In this document: in pieces, positions 17,624 through 24,699 of the stretch
Layout of the letters: each line of letters begins with the position of its first letter
Numbering within the stretch: position 1 is the stretch's first letter
Source of the DNA: Myxococcales bacterium
Lineage (GTDB): Bacteria; Myxococcota_A; Polyangia; Polyangiales; Polyangiaceae
NCBI GenBank assembly: GCA_016712525.1
Contig: JADJQX010000006.1
Span: 806,001-870,000 of the forward strand
Length of the DNA stretch: 64,000 nucleotides
Direction of reading: 5' to 3'
Position numbers and translations under genes: made by a program
The notes under the pieces: generated by a model
What the model saw: only the letters and a program-made list of their open reading frames with translations
Databases searched by the model: none
What the model was told of the DNA's origin: nothing

Positions 17624-19471
17624 ATGGTGAATCCCCGAAAACCCGTCCGATTGCCGAGCCTCAACGATGACGAGGGGCAATTCGAGACGACCTCCGCGCA
17701 GACGAGCGTGGGGCTCCTGTCGGAGGCGCCGACCTCCGAGGCAGGCCGTGCCTTTTTGGTGCTCGTCTCGGGTTTCGGCGAGGCGGGGACGAACCACTTC
17801 ATCTCGGAGGCCGGGCTCGTCATCGGCCGCGCGAGCTCGTGCGATATCGCGCTCGACGACGGTGGCGCTTCACGCAGGCACGCTCGCATCATGCCGCTCG
17901 ACGGCGGGGAGTTCCAGCTCGAGGACATCGGGAGCTCGAACGGCACCTACCTGAACGGCCGAAAGATCGACGGGCCCTACAGGCTCCTCCACGACGACCG
18001 CATTCGGATCGGCGGCACGGTGTTCCGCTTCGATGACGGGCGCGGGGTGGCCCACTCGTCGGAGGTCGCGTCGGCACCCTTGTCGCGCCGCACCACGGCG
18101 TGGACCCTCGACTCATGGACCCGAAAGTACGCGGCTCAGCAGCCCCGCTACGAAGACGCGGCCGAAGTGGCGAAGGTCGTCGCGCGCCTGAAGCGCCTGC
18201 CCCCGCTCGTGACGTCGTGGGAGGTCGAGAAGCTGAAGGCGCAGCTCGCCGAGGCCCAGCGCGGCGAGCGTTTCGTCCTTCAAGGGGGCGACTGCGCCGA
18301 GACGTTCGACGAGTGCGAGCCGGGCTCGATCACGAACAAGCTGAAGATCCTGCTTCAGATGTCGCTCGTGCTCATGCACGCGGCACGCAAGCCCATCGTC
18401 CGTATCGGCCGCTTCGCAGGCCAGTACGCGAAACCGAGGTCGAAGCCGACCGAGGTGCGTGGAGGAGTGGAGCTGCCGAGCTACCTCGGCGACCTCGTGA
18501 ACCGGCCCGAGTTCACCCCCGAAGCGCGGAGGCACGACCCGCAGCTATTGCTTGCAGGATACAATCATGCGTCTCTGACGCTCAACTTCGTTCGCGCGTT
18601 GTGCGCCGGGGGCTTCTCGACGCTGCGGCGCCCCGAGTACTTCGATTTCGCGATGTTCGAGCGGGCCGCGCTCCCGAACGATCTCCGTGAGGACTACTCG
18701 CGCATGGCGAAGCGTGTGGCCGAGGGCCTCAGCTTCGCCCGGGTCCTCGGGCAAGGCTCGAACGACGACATGTCGAACGTCGAGTTTTTCGCGAGCCACG
18801 AGGGGTTGAACCTCATCTACGAGTCGTCGCAGACCCGCAAAGTGCCGAGAAAAGAGGGCCACTACTGCCTTACTACCCACCTGCCGTGGATCGGCGAGCG
18901 CACGCGGGACCTGGCCGGCGCGCACGTCGAGTTCTTTCGCGGCATCGCGAACCCGGTGGGCATCAAGATTGGACCGAAGGCCGACCCCGGGGAGGTCGTC
19001 GAGCTGGTCGAGGCGCTGAACCCGTCGGACGAACCCGGGAAAATCGTGCTTATCGTGCGGATGGGCGCGGGGGTCGTGGCCCAGAAGCTCCCGGCGATCA
19101 TCGAGGCCATTCGTCGCGCACGCCGGACCGTGCTGTGGATGAGCGACCCCATGCACGGGAACGGCTTCGTCACGCGCACCGGCATCAAGACGAGGAACTT
19201 CGACGATATCTTGAAGGAGCTCGACGAGTCGCTCGACGTGCACGACGCGTACGGCTCGGTCTTCGGCGGCGTTCACTTCGAGCTCACGGGGGACGACGTG
19301 ACCGAGTGCGTGGGCGCCGGCACCCTCGAGACCGACCTCGACCTTCGGTACCTGACCACGTGCGATCCGAGGCTGAACTATCGGCAGGCGATCCAAATGG
19401 CCTTTTCGATCGCCGAGCGCATCGGCTCGTCGTCCGTGCGGCGCTCTTCCACGATCCCCCCGGCGCTGTGA
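17624..19471 (+). CDS. FHA domain fused to type II DAHP synthase
   Basis: One uninterrupted 615-residue frame. Residues 19-25 read QFETTSA, containing ETTS, the same tetrapeptide phosphorylated in mycobacterial GarA and corynebacterial OdhI. Residues ~43-137 are an FHA domain with every phosphothreonine-binding landmark: GR 68-69, SRRH 83-86, SSNGTYLNG 104-112. Residues ~157-615 are a complete class II 3-deoxy-7-phosphoheptulonate synthase: GGDCAE 221-226 (metal cysteine C224), GRFAGQYAKPRS 262-273, HEG 392-394, WIGERTR 422-428, DPMHGN 508-513. It condenses PEP and erythrose-4-phosphate, first step to chorismate. The ribosome site is AAGGGG upstream of ATG 17624. The upstream kinase suggests phospho-control. 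Confidence 0.95.
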   Translation: MVNPRKPVRLPSLNDDEGQFETTSAQTSVGLLSEAPTSEAGRAFLVLVSGFGEAGTNHFISEAGLVIGRASSCDIALDDGGASRRHARIMPLDGGEFQLEDIGSSNGTYLNGRKIDGPYRLLHDDRIRIGGTVFRFDDGRGVAHSSEVASAPLSRRTTAWTLDSWTRKYAAQQPRYEDAAEVAKVVARLKRLPPLVTSWEVEKLKAQLAEAQRGERFVLQGGDCAETFDECEPGSITNKLKILLQMSLVLMHAARKPIVRIGRFAGQYAKPRSKPTEVRGGVELPSYLGDLVNRPEFTPEARRHDPQLLLAGYNHASLTLNFVRALCAGGFSTLRRPEYFDFAMFERAALPNDLREDYSRMAKRVAEGLSFARVLGQGSNDDMSNVEFFASHEGLNLIYESSQTRKVPRKEGHYCLTTHLPWIGERTRDLAGAHVEFFRGIANPVGIKIGPKADPGEVVELVEALNPSDEPGKIVLIVRMGAGVVAQKLPAIIEAIRRARRTVLWMSDPMHGNGFVTRTGIKTRNFDDILKELDESLDVHDAYGSVFGGVHFELTGDDVTECVGAGTLETDLDLRYLTTCDPRLNYRQAIQMAFSIAERIGSSSVRRSSTIPPAL

Positions 19472-19497
19472 GCGTCGCTGCCCCAAACGAGGAAACG

Positions 19498-20256
19498 ATG
19501 TCCAATCGGTTCGAGGACAAGATCGCGCTCGTGATCGGTGGTCGCGGGGGGATGGGAGTCGCCATCTGTTCGATGCTCGCGGCGGAAGGGGCGCGCGTCT
19601 TCTGCGCGGACCTGCCGCCGGCGTCGGGTCAGCCGGGCATCGAGCATCTCGACGTCGACGTTACCTCCGCCGAGAGCGTGGAGGCGACATTCGGCAAGGT
19701 CGTGGATCGTGCGGGTGTCCCCGATGTGGTCGTCTTCGTCGCTGGGGCCTTCGAGGCGCGAAGCTTTCTGGAGACGGACGACGCTCTCTACAACAAGCTC
19801 TACGCAGTGAACGCCATAGGAGGGGCTCGGGTGGTGCGGGAGGCTGCGAAGACCATGCGGGCTGCCGCGCGCCGCGGTTCGATCGTCGTCGTGGCCTCCC
19901 AGAGCGCCATGGTCGTGCGCCTCGCCCAGGCGGCCTATGGCTCGTCGAAGGCGGCGCTCTCCTACGTCACGAAGGCTGCCGGGCTCGAGCTTGCGCCGTT
20001 TGGGATCCGCTGCAACCTCGTCATGCCGGGCGTCACCGAGACACCCATGGCAAGGGCCGTTTGGGAGCGCGGCATCGGGTCGGCGGAGGGGCACATCGCG
20101 GGGGATCTTGGCCGCTTTCGGCCGCCGATTCCCCTCGGTCGTGTGGCGCAGCCCGAGGACGTCGCCGAGGCCGTTCTCTTCCTGGCCTCCGATGCGTCGC
20201 GGCACGTGACCATGACCGAGATCGTCGTCGACGGCGGAGCGTCGCTGCGGGCATGA
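19498..20256 (+). CDS. SDR oxidoreductase resembling 2,3-dihydro-2,3-dihydroxybenzoate dehydrogenase (EntA/DhbA)
   Basis: A 252-residue short-chain dehydrogenase. ATG 19498 has GAGGAAAC just upstream, 26 bases after the DAHP synthase stop. Cofactor motif GGRGGMG (14-20) and an acidic residue at the end of strand 2 (FCADLP) indicate NAD. The catalytic set is S134, Y147, K151 (YGSSK), and PGVTETPM follows as in the EntA/DhbA group. EntA oxidises 2,3-dihydro-2,3-dihydroxybenzoate to 2,3-dihydroxybenzoate, but no isochorismatase or NRPS gene is adjacent, so the true substrate is uncertain; it might act on another chorismate-derived diol. Its stop overlaps the next start (ATGA). Confidence 0.8.
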   Translation: MSNRFEDKIALVIGGRGGMGVAICSMLAAEGARVFCADLPPASGQPGIEHLDVDVTSAESVEATFGKVVDRAGVPDVVVFVAGAFEARSFLETDDALYNKLYAVNAIGGARVVREAAKTMRAAARRGSIVVVASQSAMVVRLAQAAYGSSKAALSYVTKAAGLELAPFGIRCNLVMPGVTETPMARAVWERGIGSAEGHIAGDLGRFRPPIPLGRVAQPEDVAEAVLFLASDASRHVTMTEIVVDGGASLRA

Positions 20257-20759
20257 GCGCCGACAGCCCGGGCCGCGCGGCGAACCTCGAGAATTGGCAA
20301 ACGACGTTCGCCGCCGCGTTCGTCTACCCGACGCGAGTGCGGTTCCAGGATGTCGACGCCGCGAAGGTCGTCTTCTTCCCTCGGGTTCTCGAGTACTTCC
20401 ACGACGCCTACGTCGCGTTCTTGGACGAGAGGCGCCTGGGGCTCCCGGAATTGCTCGCGAAAGGGGAGTGGGGGCTGCCCATCCGGCATGCCGAGGCCGA
20501 CTACATGGCGCCTCTCCGCTTCGGCGACGCGATCGAGGTCGCCATCGTGGCGAAGGCGATCGAAGAGCACGGGTTCTCTTTGTGCTACCGGGTCGTTCGC
20601 ATGGACGCAGGAGGCCCCGTCGTCGCTGCGCTCGGGGAGACCCGCCACGTCGCGATCTCCGTCGGCGACGGAAGGCCCCGACGCAGACCGCTGCCGCCCG
20701 AGGTCGCAGCCGCCCTGGCCGTCGTGCCCGAACGTCCCGCTTCCGTCTCCGTTGGCTAG
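20253..20759 (+). CDS. hotdog-fold acyl-CoA thioesterase (4HBT/YbgC type)
   Basis: A 168-residue thioesterase whose ATG overlaps the SDR stop by four bases, implying translational coupling. The 4HBT signature is FQDVDAAKVVFFPRVLEYFHDA, with the catalytic aspartate in the QDVD segment, and MAPLRFGDAIEV follows as the second conserved strand. The family hydrolyses aryl- or acyl-CoAs; DHNA-CoA thioesterase of menaquinone synthesis has this fold, and the window's men genes have no other candidate thioesterase, so a menaquinone role is possible. Alternatively it acts on the aromatic product of the coupled dehydrogenase. The gene ends the kinase-DAHP synthase group; a probable promoter for the next operon follows. 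Confidence 0.85.
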   Translation: MSADSPGRAANLENWQTTFAAAFVYPTRVRFQDVDAAKVVFFPRVLEYFHDAYVAFLDERRLGLPELLAKGEWGLPIRHAEADYMAPLRFGDAIEVAIVAKAIEEHGFSLCYRVVRMDAGGPVVAALGETRHVAISVGDGRPRRRPLPPEVAAALAVVPERPASVSVG

Positions 20760-20766
20760 GGTGTGC

Positions 20767-20845
20767 ACCAACCTTGGCTCATCCGAGCAAACGGGCTGAA
20801 AACGCTTGTGGGAGAAGCTGCGACCAACCTTGGCCTACTTCGAGC
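20767..20845. repeat. two direct copies of ACCAACCTTGGC about 56 bases apart
   Basis: ACCAACCTTGGC with a trailing ..CGAGC occurs at 20767-20788 and again at 20823-20845, both upstream of the -35-like hexamer at 20853. A 56-base period (about five turns) and the partial CCAA..TTGG symmetry fit activator or repressor sites for the long downstream operon. Similar CCAACCTTG words also appear upstream of the kinase at about 15748 (opposite strand). Confidence 0.35.
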
Positions 20846-20852
20846 GACTCTC

Positions 20853-20881
20853 TTGACCACGGAATGCGAGCCTGCTGTACT
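20853..20881 (+). promoter_or_regulatory. sigma-70-type promoter directly before the operon's first gene
   Basis: TTGACC, a 17-base spacer and TGTACT (20876-20881) lie six bases before the ATG at 20888. Transcription would start at or next to the start codon, and no Shine-Dalgarno sequence precedes it, so the first gene may be translated from a leaderless message. Based on hexamer match and spacing only. Confidence 0.45.
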
Positions 20882-20887
20882 CTCGAC

Positions 20888-21871
20888 ATGACCGTCCAAA
20901 GATGCAAATGGGCAATCGCGCTGTCGGTAGTCGTACTGGCTTATGGGCCAGCCGCACACGCTGACGCTCCGGCTGCGTCGGGTGGTGCCTCCTGGCAAGA
21001 GAACGCCGACAAGATGGCCGAGGCTCGCCGCCGATACGACCTCGGTCTCAAGCTCTACGAAGACGGGAACTACGAGGCGTCCCGAATCGAGTTCGAGCGC
21101 GCCATGTCCCTCGCGCCGAGCTACCGCATCCTCTTCAACATCGGGCAGGCTTACAAGCAGCTCAACAACTACGTCGCGGCGGTCTCGGCGTTCGAGCGGT
21201 ATCTCCAAGAGGGGGGCGCCGAGGTGCCCGAGGACCGCAAGACGCAGGTCAAGAATGACATCGCCGAGCTCCAGAAGCGTATCGGCCGCATCCGGATCTC
21301 GACCTCCCCCGGGGCCGAGATCACGATCGACGGTGTGGTCGTCGGCAAGGCGCCGCTCGCCGGGCCGATCCCCATCAACCCGGGCCTCAGGCGCTTCGGC
21401 GCGCAGCTCTCCGGGTTTCTGCCCGCCACGAAGACCATTACGGTCGGTAGCTCCGACAACCCCGAGCTCAACCTGACCCTCGAGCCGCTCCCCAAGGGCA
21501 CCGTCGTCGAGCGGCGGTCGAACCCTTGGATCACTCCCACCATCGTCGGTTGGAGCGTGACGGGCGTGGCGGCGATCACGACGGGCATCTTGGGTGGCCT
21601 CTCCTTGGGCGCGCGCTCGGATCAGAACGACCTGCTCGCGAGGAGCGGGGTCAGCGCCGAAGACCTTACGGCCGCGCGCGACAAGACCCAGACCCTTTCC
21701 GCTGTGACCGACGTCGTGCTCGTGACCACCGCCGTCGCCGCGGGGGCGTCTCTCTTCTTCACGTACAAGCTCGTCACGACGGGCAAGCCGGAGAGCGAGT
21801 CGGGGAAGACCGGGGCCTCGCTCACGTTGGTCCCGGGCCCGGCCTCGTTCGCCGCGCTCGGGACGTTCTGA
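20888..21871 (+). CDS. exported TPR/PEGA-domain protein
   Basis: A 327-residue protein with signal peptide MTVQRCKWAIALSVVVLAYGPAAHA. Residues ~42-115 contain tetratricopeptide-like helices (RRYDLGLKLYEDGNYEASRIEFERAM, YRILFNIGQAYKQLNNYVAAVSAFERYL). A PEGA domain follows (IRISTSPGAEITIDGVVVGKAPLAGPIPI), a beta-sandwich often found outside cells or in lipoproteins. Toward the C-terminus two hydrophobic helices (ITPTIVGWSVTGVAAITTGILGGL and VVLVTTAVAAGASLFFTY) suggest membrane insertion. This TPR-PEGA-two-helix layout is widespread in Myxococcota, function unknown. It is first in a ten-gene same-strand run ending at 33571. Confidence 0.75.
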   Translation: MTVQRCKWAIALSVVVLAYGPAAHADAPAASGGASWQENADKMAEARRRYDLGLKLYEDGNYEASRIEFERAMSLAPSYRILFNIGQAYKQLNNYVAAVSAFERYLQEGGAEVPEDRKTQVKNDIAELQKRIGRIRISTSPGAEITIDGVVVGKAPLAGPIPINPGLRRFGAQLSGFLPATKTITVGSSDNPELNLTLEPLPKGTVVERRSNPWITPTIVGWSVTGVAAITTGILGGLSLGARSDQNDLLARSGVSAEDLTAARDKTQTLSAVTDVVLVTTAVAAGASLFFTYKLVTTGKPESESGKTGASLTLVPGPASFAALGTF

Positions 21872-21899
21872 TTCGGTGGATGGACAAGGAGGTAACGTG

Positions 21900-23135
21900 A
21901 TGTCGAGCCGCTGGAAGATTGCCTTCTTCGCGCCCCTCGTGGCGCTAGGAGCGATCGTTTCTGCGTGCTCGAGCGATCCGGCGCCTCCTGCGGCCGACGT
22001 CTGCCTCTCCGAGACCAAGATCGACCGGTTCAAGGAGCTTGTCATCGTCGACGAGGCCGTGGTCGCCGACCCGCGGGGGCGAAACGCCACGAACGGACCC
22101 TGGTCATTTCGTCACACGATTGAGCAGGTCGCGCCGGCTCAAGGAGACCTGTCGGCGTTCACGCTCGGTTGGCTCGGAGAGTGGATCAACGTCAAGGAAA
22201 TGAACGGCTTCCCGGCCGATCGCCCCAACGAAGGCCGGGCCGATTCGATGAACGAGCGCGTCGTTTGCCCATGGCTCAAACGAACGCCGGGCAACGAGTG
22301 TGACGCCACCTGCGGGACATGCAAAACCCGGAAGATCGACCTGTCGCTCGCCCCGTTCCGGCTCATCGCGATCGCGAACCGCATGGACGAACGCACGGGG
22401 AATCCAATCGTTCCTCGGGGTGAGGGGCGTCTCATGTTCGCGCTTACGGACGGCCCGGCGGACGACCCGGCGTCCCACACCATGCCCATGACCGTCATCT
22501 TCGAGTACTTCCTATCGGAAGAGCGCAGCCTGAAGGAGTGGGCCACCGTTTGGCATTCGCTCGGCAAACACGCTGCCTTCGACGAGCCGTACAAGGCAGA
22601 GCTGGAGATGGTGACCCGCGCCTTCACCGATCGTGGTGCTCGAAAAGACGCTCCGAACCAGAGTGCCCTCTACCATGTTCGAACGAACGAAAACGCGCTC
22701 AACTGGATTTGGCAGTTGCGCGAGTTCGGGCTGACGCCCACTGGGGAGCTGAGGCAGCAGCTGGTTCGAAATACTCCGGCCGAGTCCCTGAACGGGACCC
22801 CCGCGCTGGTCCGTTGGGTACAGGCGAATGCGGAGGCGATCCGCTCCGGCCGCTACGAGATCCCCGCGACACTGCTCGGCCCGGTCGCGGACCAGCTGCT
22901 ATACACGTGGCGCCTGCCGGGGGTCGACGAGCCTACGCGCGCGGCTTTCGCCTCGGGCACGTGCAACGGATGCCACTCGTCCGAGAAGGCCCGTATCGAC
23001 CTTGTATTCCACGTGAGCCCATTTCGGCAAGGCGCCGAAAAGCTCTCACCCTTCTTGAACGACCCCAACGGTCGGCCCGATGAGCTCACGAAGCGCTCGG
23101 AGCTCATGGCCCGCGCACTGTGTGGGCTCGACTAG
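21900..23135 (+). CDS. lipoprotein with one CxxCH motif, function unknown
   Basis: A 411-residue lipoprotein: AAGGAGGT six bases before ATG 21900 (GTG 21897 is in frame), signal MSSRWKIAFFAPLVALGAIVSAC ending in a lipobox. The body shows conserved-looking blocks LSLAPFRLIAIANRMD and GEGRLMFALTDGPA, then FEYFLSEERSLKEWATVWHSLG. Near the C-terminus, GTCNGCH is a potential single c-type heme site or a structural CxxC. Two more close cysteine groups (ECDATCGTC) suggest disulfides. I do not recognise an enzymatic family. It sits between the TPR/PEGA gene (28-base gap) and the Cys-repeat lipoprotein (77-base gap), so probably acts with them at the cell surface. Confidence 0.7.
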   Translation: MSSRWKIAFFAPLVALGAIVSACSSDPAPPAADVCLSETKIDRFKELVIVDEAVVADPRGRNATNGPWSFRHTIEQVAPAQGDLSAFTLGWLGEWINVKEMNGFPADRPNEGRADSMNERVVCPWLKRTPGNECDATCGTCKTRKIDLSLAPFRLIAIANRMDERTGNPIVPRGEGRLMFALTDGPADDPASHTMPMTVIFEYFLSEERSLKEWATVWHSLGKHAAFDEPYKAELEMVTRAFTDRGARKDAPNQSALYHVRTNENALNWIWQLREFGLTPTGELRQQLVRNTPAESLNGTPALVRWVQANAEAIRSGRYEIPATLLGPVADQLLYTWRLPGVDEPTRAAFASGTCNGCHSSEKARIDLVFHVSPFRQGAEKLSPFLNDPNGRPDELTKRSELMARALCGLD

Positions 23136-23212
23136 CCCCATCGACGAACGTGCGACCTCCCCCCGAATGCGGAGGCGGTCCTCGCCCAACTCAAGGAAAC
23201 GTAGGGAAGAGA

Positions 23213-24691
23213 ATGTCCAAAAAGAAACTCGTCTACGCCGTCGGTTTGGTCGGGGTGGGAAGCAGCGTCTTCGTGTTGGCGAGCTGCCTCTCGGACCCGC
23301 GAGAATCCGAGGCGGTGAGCGTCATCTCGGCCTGCGACATGGGCGCCCTGTCGACCGACCCCGCGAATCCTCAGAGCAGCATGCGCGCGTACCTCGACGC
23401 CTCGAAGCAGCTCCTCGCGGTCGCGACGGAGGTCGAGAAGGAGCTGACGGCGGCCTGCAACGCGCTCGACACGGAGCTCGGCCTCGCGACCGGGCAGGAC
23501 GTGACCTCGGCGTGCCAGGCGATCGGCGCGCGCGTCGCCTCGGTCAACAAGGGCTCTCCTCTTCCGCCTCCGGGCGCGCCCATGTGGGCCGAGCTCCGCG
23601 CGGACGCGATATGCCAGCCCACGCCCCGCGCCTACGACGACTGTGTGTCGTCCTGCGTATCCGGCTGCGACGTCAGCAAGTGCGAAGGGCCCGTTGCGGG
23701 CTCCTGTGAGGGGACGTGCAAGGGCACCTGCGTGACCACGGCCGACGATGCCCCGTGCACGGGCCGGTGTGTCGGCTCCTTCGCGATCAACGGTCCGCCG
23801 GCGACGTGCGATGGACAGTGCACGGGCGTGTGCACCGCCGCGGCTTGGAGCGGGCAGTGCGAAGGGGCCTGCGGGGGCTTCTTCATCGGAAAGTGCGGCG
23901 GAACGTGCACGGGCCAGTGCAACGGGGCGCCGATCAACGTCGCCCCGGCCTCGGACGCTGGCACCGACGCCGCGGTCTCGGACGCTGGAGACGGCGGGGC
24001 GCCGGAAGGTGGCCCGCCGCCCGGAGCCGGTGGCCCTCCGAACAACGCGGATGGCAACTGCAAGGGCGTCTGCGCTGGGGTGTGCAGCAGTCAGGCCGAC
24101 GGCACGTGCCAGGGAGCTCCCTGCCTCGCGTTCAAGGCTGGCGGTCCGCCCGACCTTGCGCCGTTCAAGGGTGGCAACTGCTCTGCAGGCGCCGGCCTCT
24201 GCGCCGGCCTCTGCGAGTCGGCCGGCGGCACTGGTACGACGACGTCGTGCCGTGGCACGTGCGCCTCCGCGACTCCGCAATGTAAGGGGTTGTGTGTCGG
24301 CGCATGCGAGGGGAAGACCGCGAACGGAGCGTGCACGGGCACGCTGAAGTGCGGCCAATCGCGAGAGTGCGAGGTCGCGTGCAAGGCCAAGTCGGAGCTC
24401 GCGCTGAAGTGCGCACCGTCGAAGACGGTAGAGGCCTACGGCGTGACCGACCCGGCGCTCGCCGCCGCGTTCAAGAAGCACGGAGCGCAGCTCGGCGCGG
24501 CCACCGCCCGCGTCAACGCCCTGCGAACCGCCTACGGCTACATCGGCAAGCGTGCCTACGGCGACTTCGTCGCGATCGGCCTCTCGGGGGACCTCGTGCG
24601 AGCGTGCGCGGCCGAGGGCACGAAAATCAACGACGAAGCGAACGAGAAGATCCGGAAGATTCTCGCAGCTGACCCGCGGCTCAAGAACTGA
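23213..24691 (+). CDS. cysteine-repeat lipoprotein
   Basis: A 492-residue lipoprotein: MSKKKLVYAVGLVGVGSSVFVLASC gives a signal and lipobox LASC. Two helical regions (residues ~45-110 and ~410-490) flank a central block of ~270 residues with many Cys-x-Gly-x-Cys units, e.g. CEGTCKGTC, CTGRC, CDGQCTGVC, CEGACGG, CGGTCTGQC, CKGVCAGVC. A Gly/Pro/Ala/Asp linker (residues ~245-280) splits the repeats in two. The even, closely spaced cysteines imply a disulfide-braced fibrous or metal-binding structure. No family recognised by me. The flanking helical ends without cysteine could dimerise or bind partners. Next gene starts eight bases later. Confidence 0.75.
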   Translation: MSKKKLVYAVGLVGVGSSVFVLASCLSDPRESEAVSVISACDMGALSTDPANPQSSMRAYLDASKQLLAVATEVEKELTAACNALDTELGLATGQDVTSACQAIGARVASVNKGSPLPPPGAPMWAELRADAICQPTPRAYDDCVSSCVSGCDVSKCEGPVAGSCEGTCKGTCVTTADDAPCTGRCVGSFAINGPPATCDGQCTGVCTAAAWSGQCEGACGGFFIGKCGGTCTGQCNGAPINVAPASDAGTDAAVSDAGDGGAPEGGPPPGAGGPPNNADGNCKGVCAGVCSSQADGTCQGAPCLAFKAGGPPDLAPFKGGNCSAGAGLCAGLCESAGGTGTTTSCRGTCASATPQCKGLCVGACEGKTANGACTGTLKCGQSRECEVACKAKSELALKCAPSKTVEAYGVTDPALAAAFKKHGAQLGAATARVNALRTAYGYIGKRAYGDFVAIGLSGDLVRACAAEGTKINDEANEKIRKILAADPRLKN

Positions 24692-24699
24692 GGAAAATC

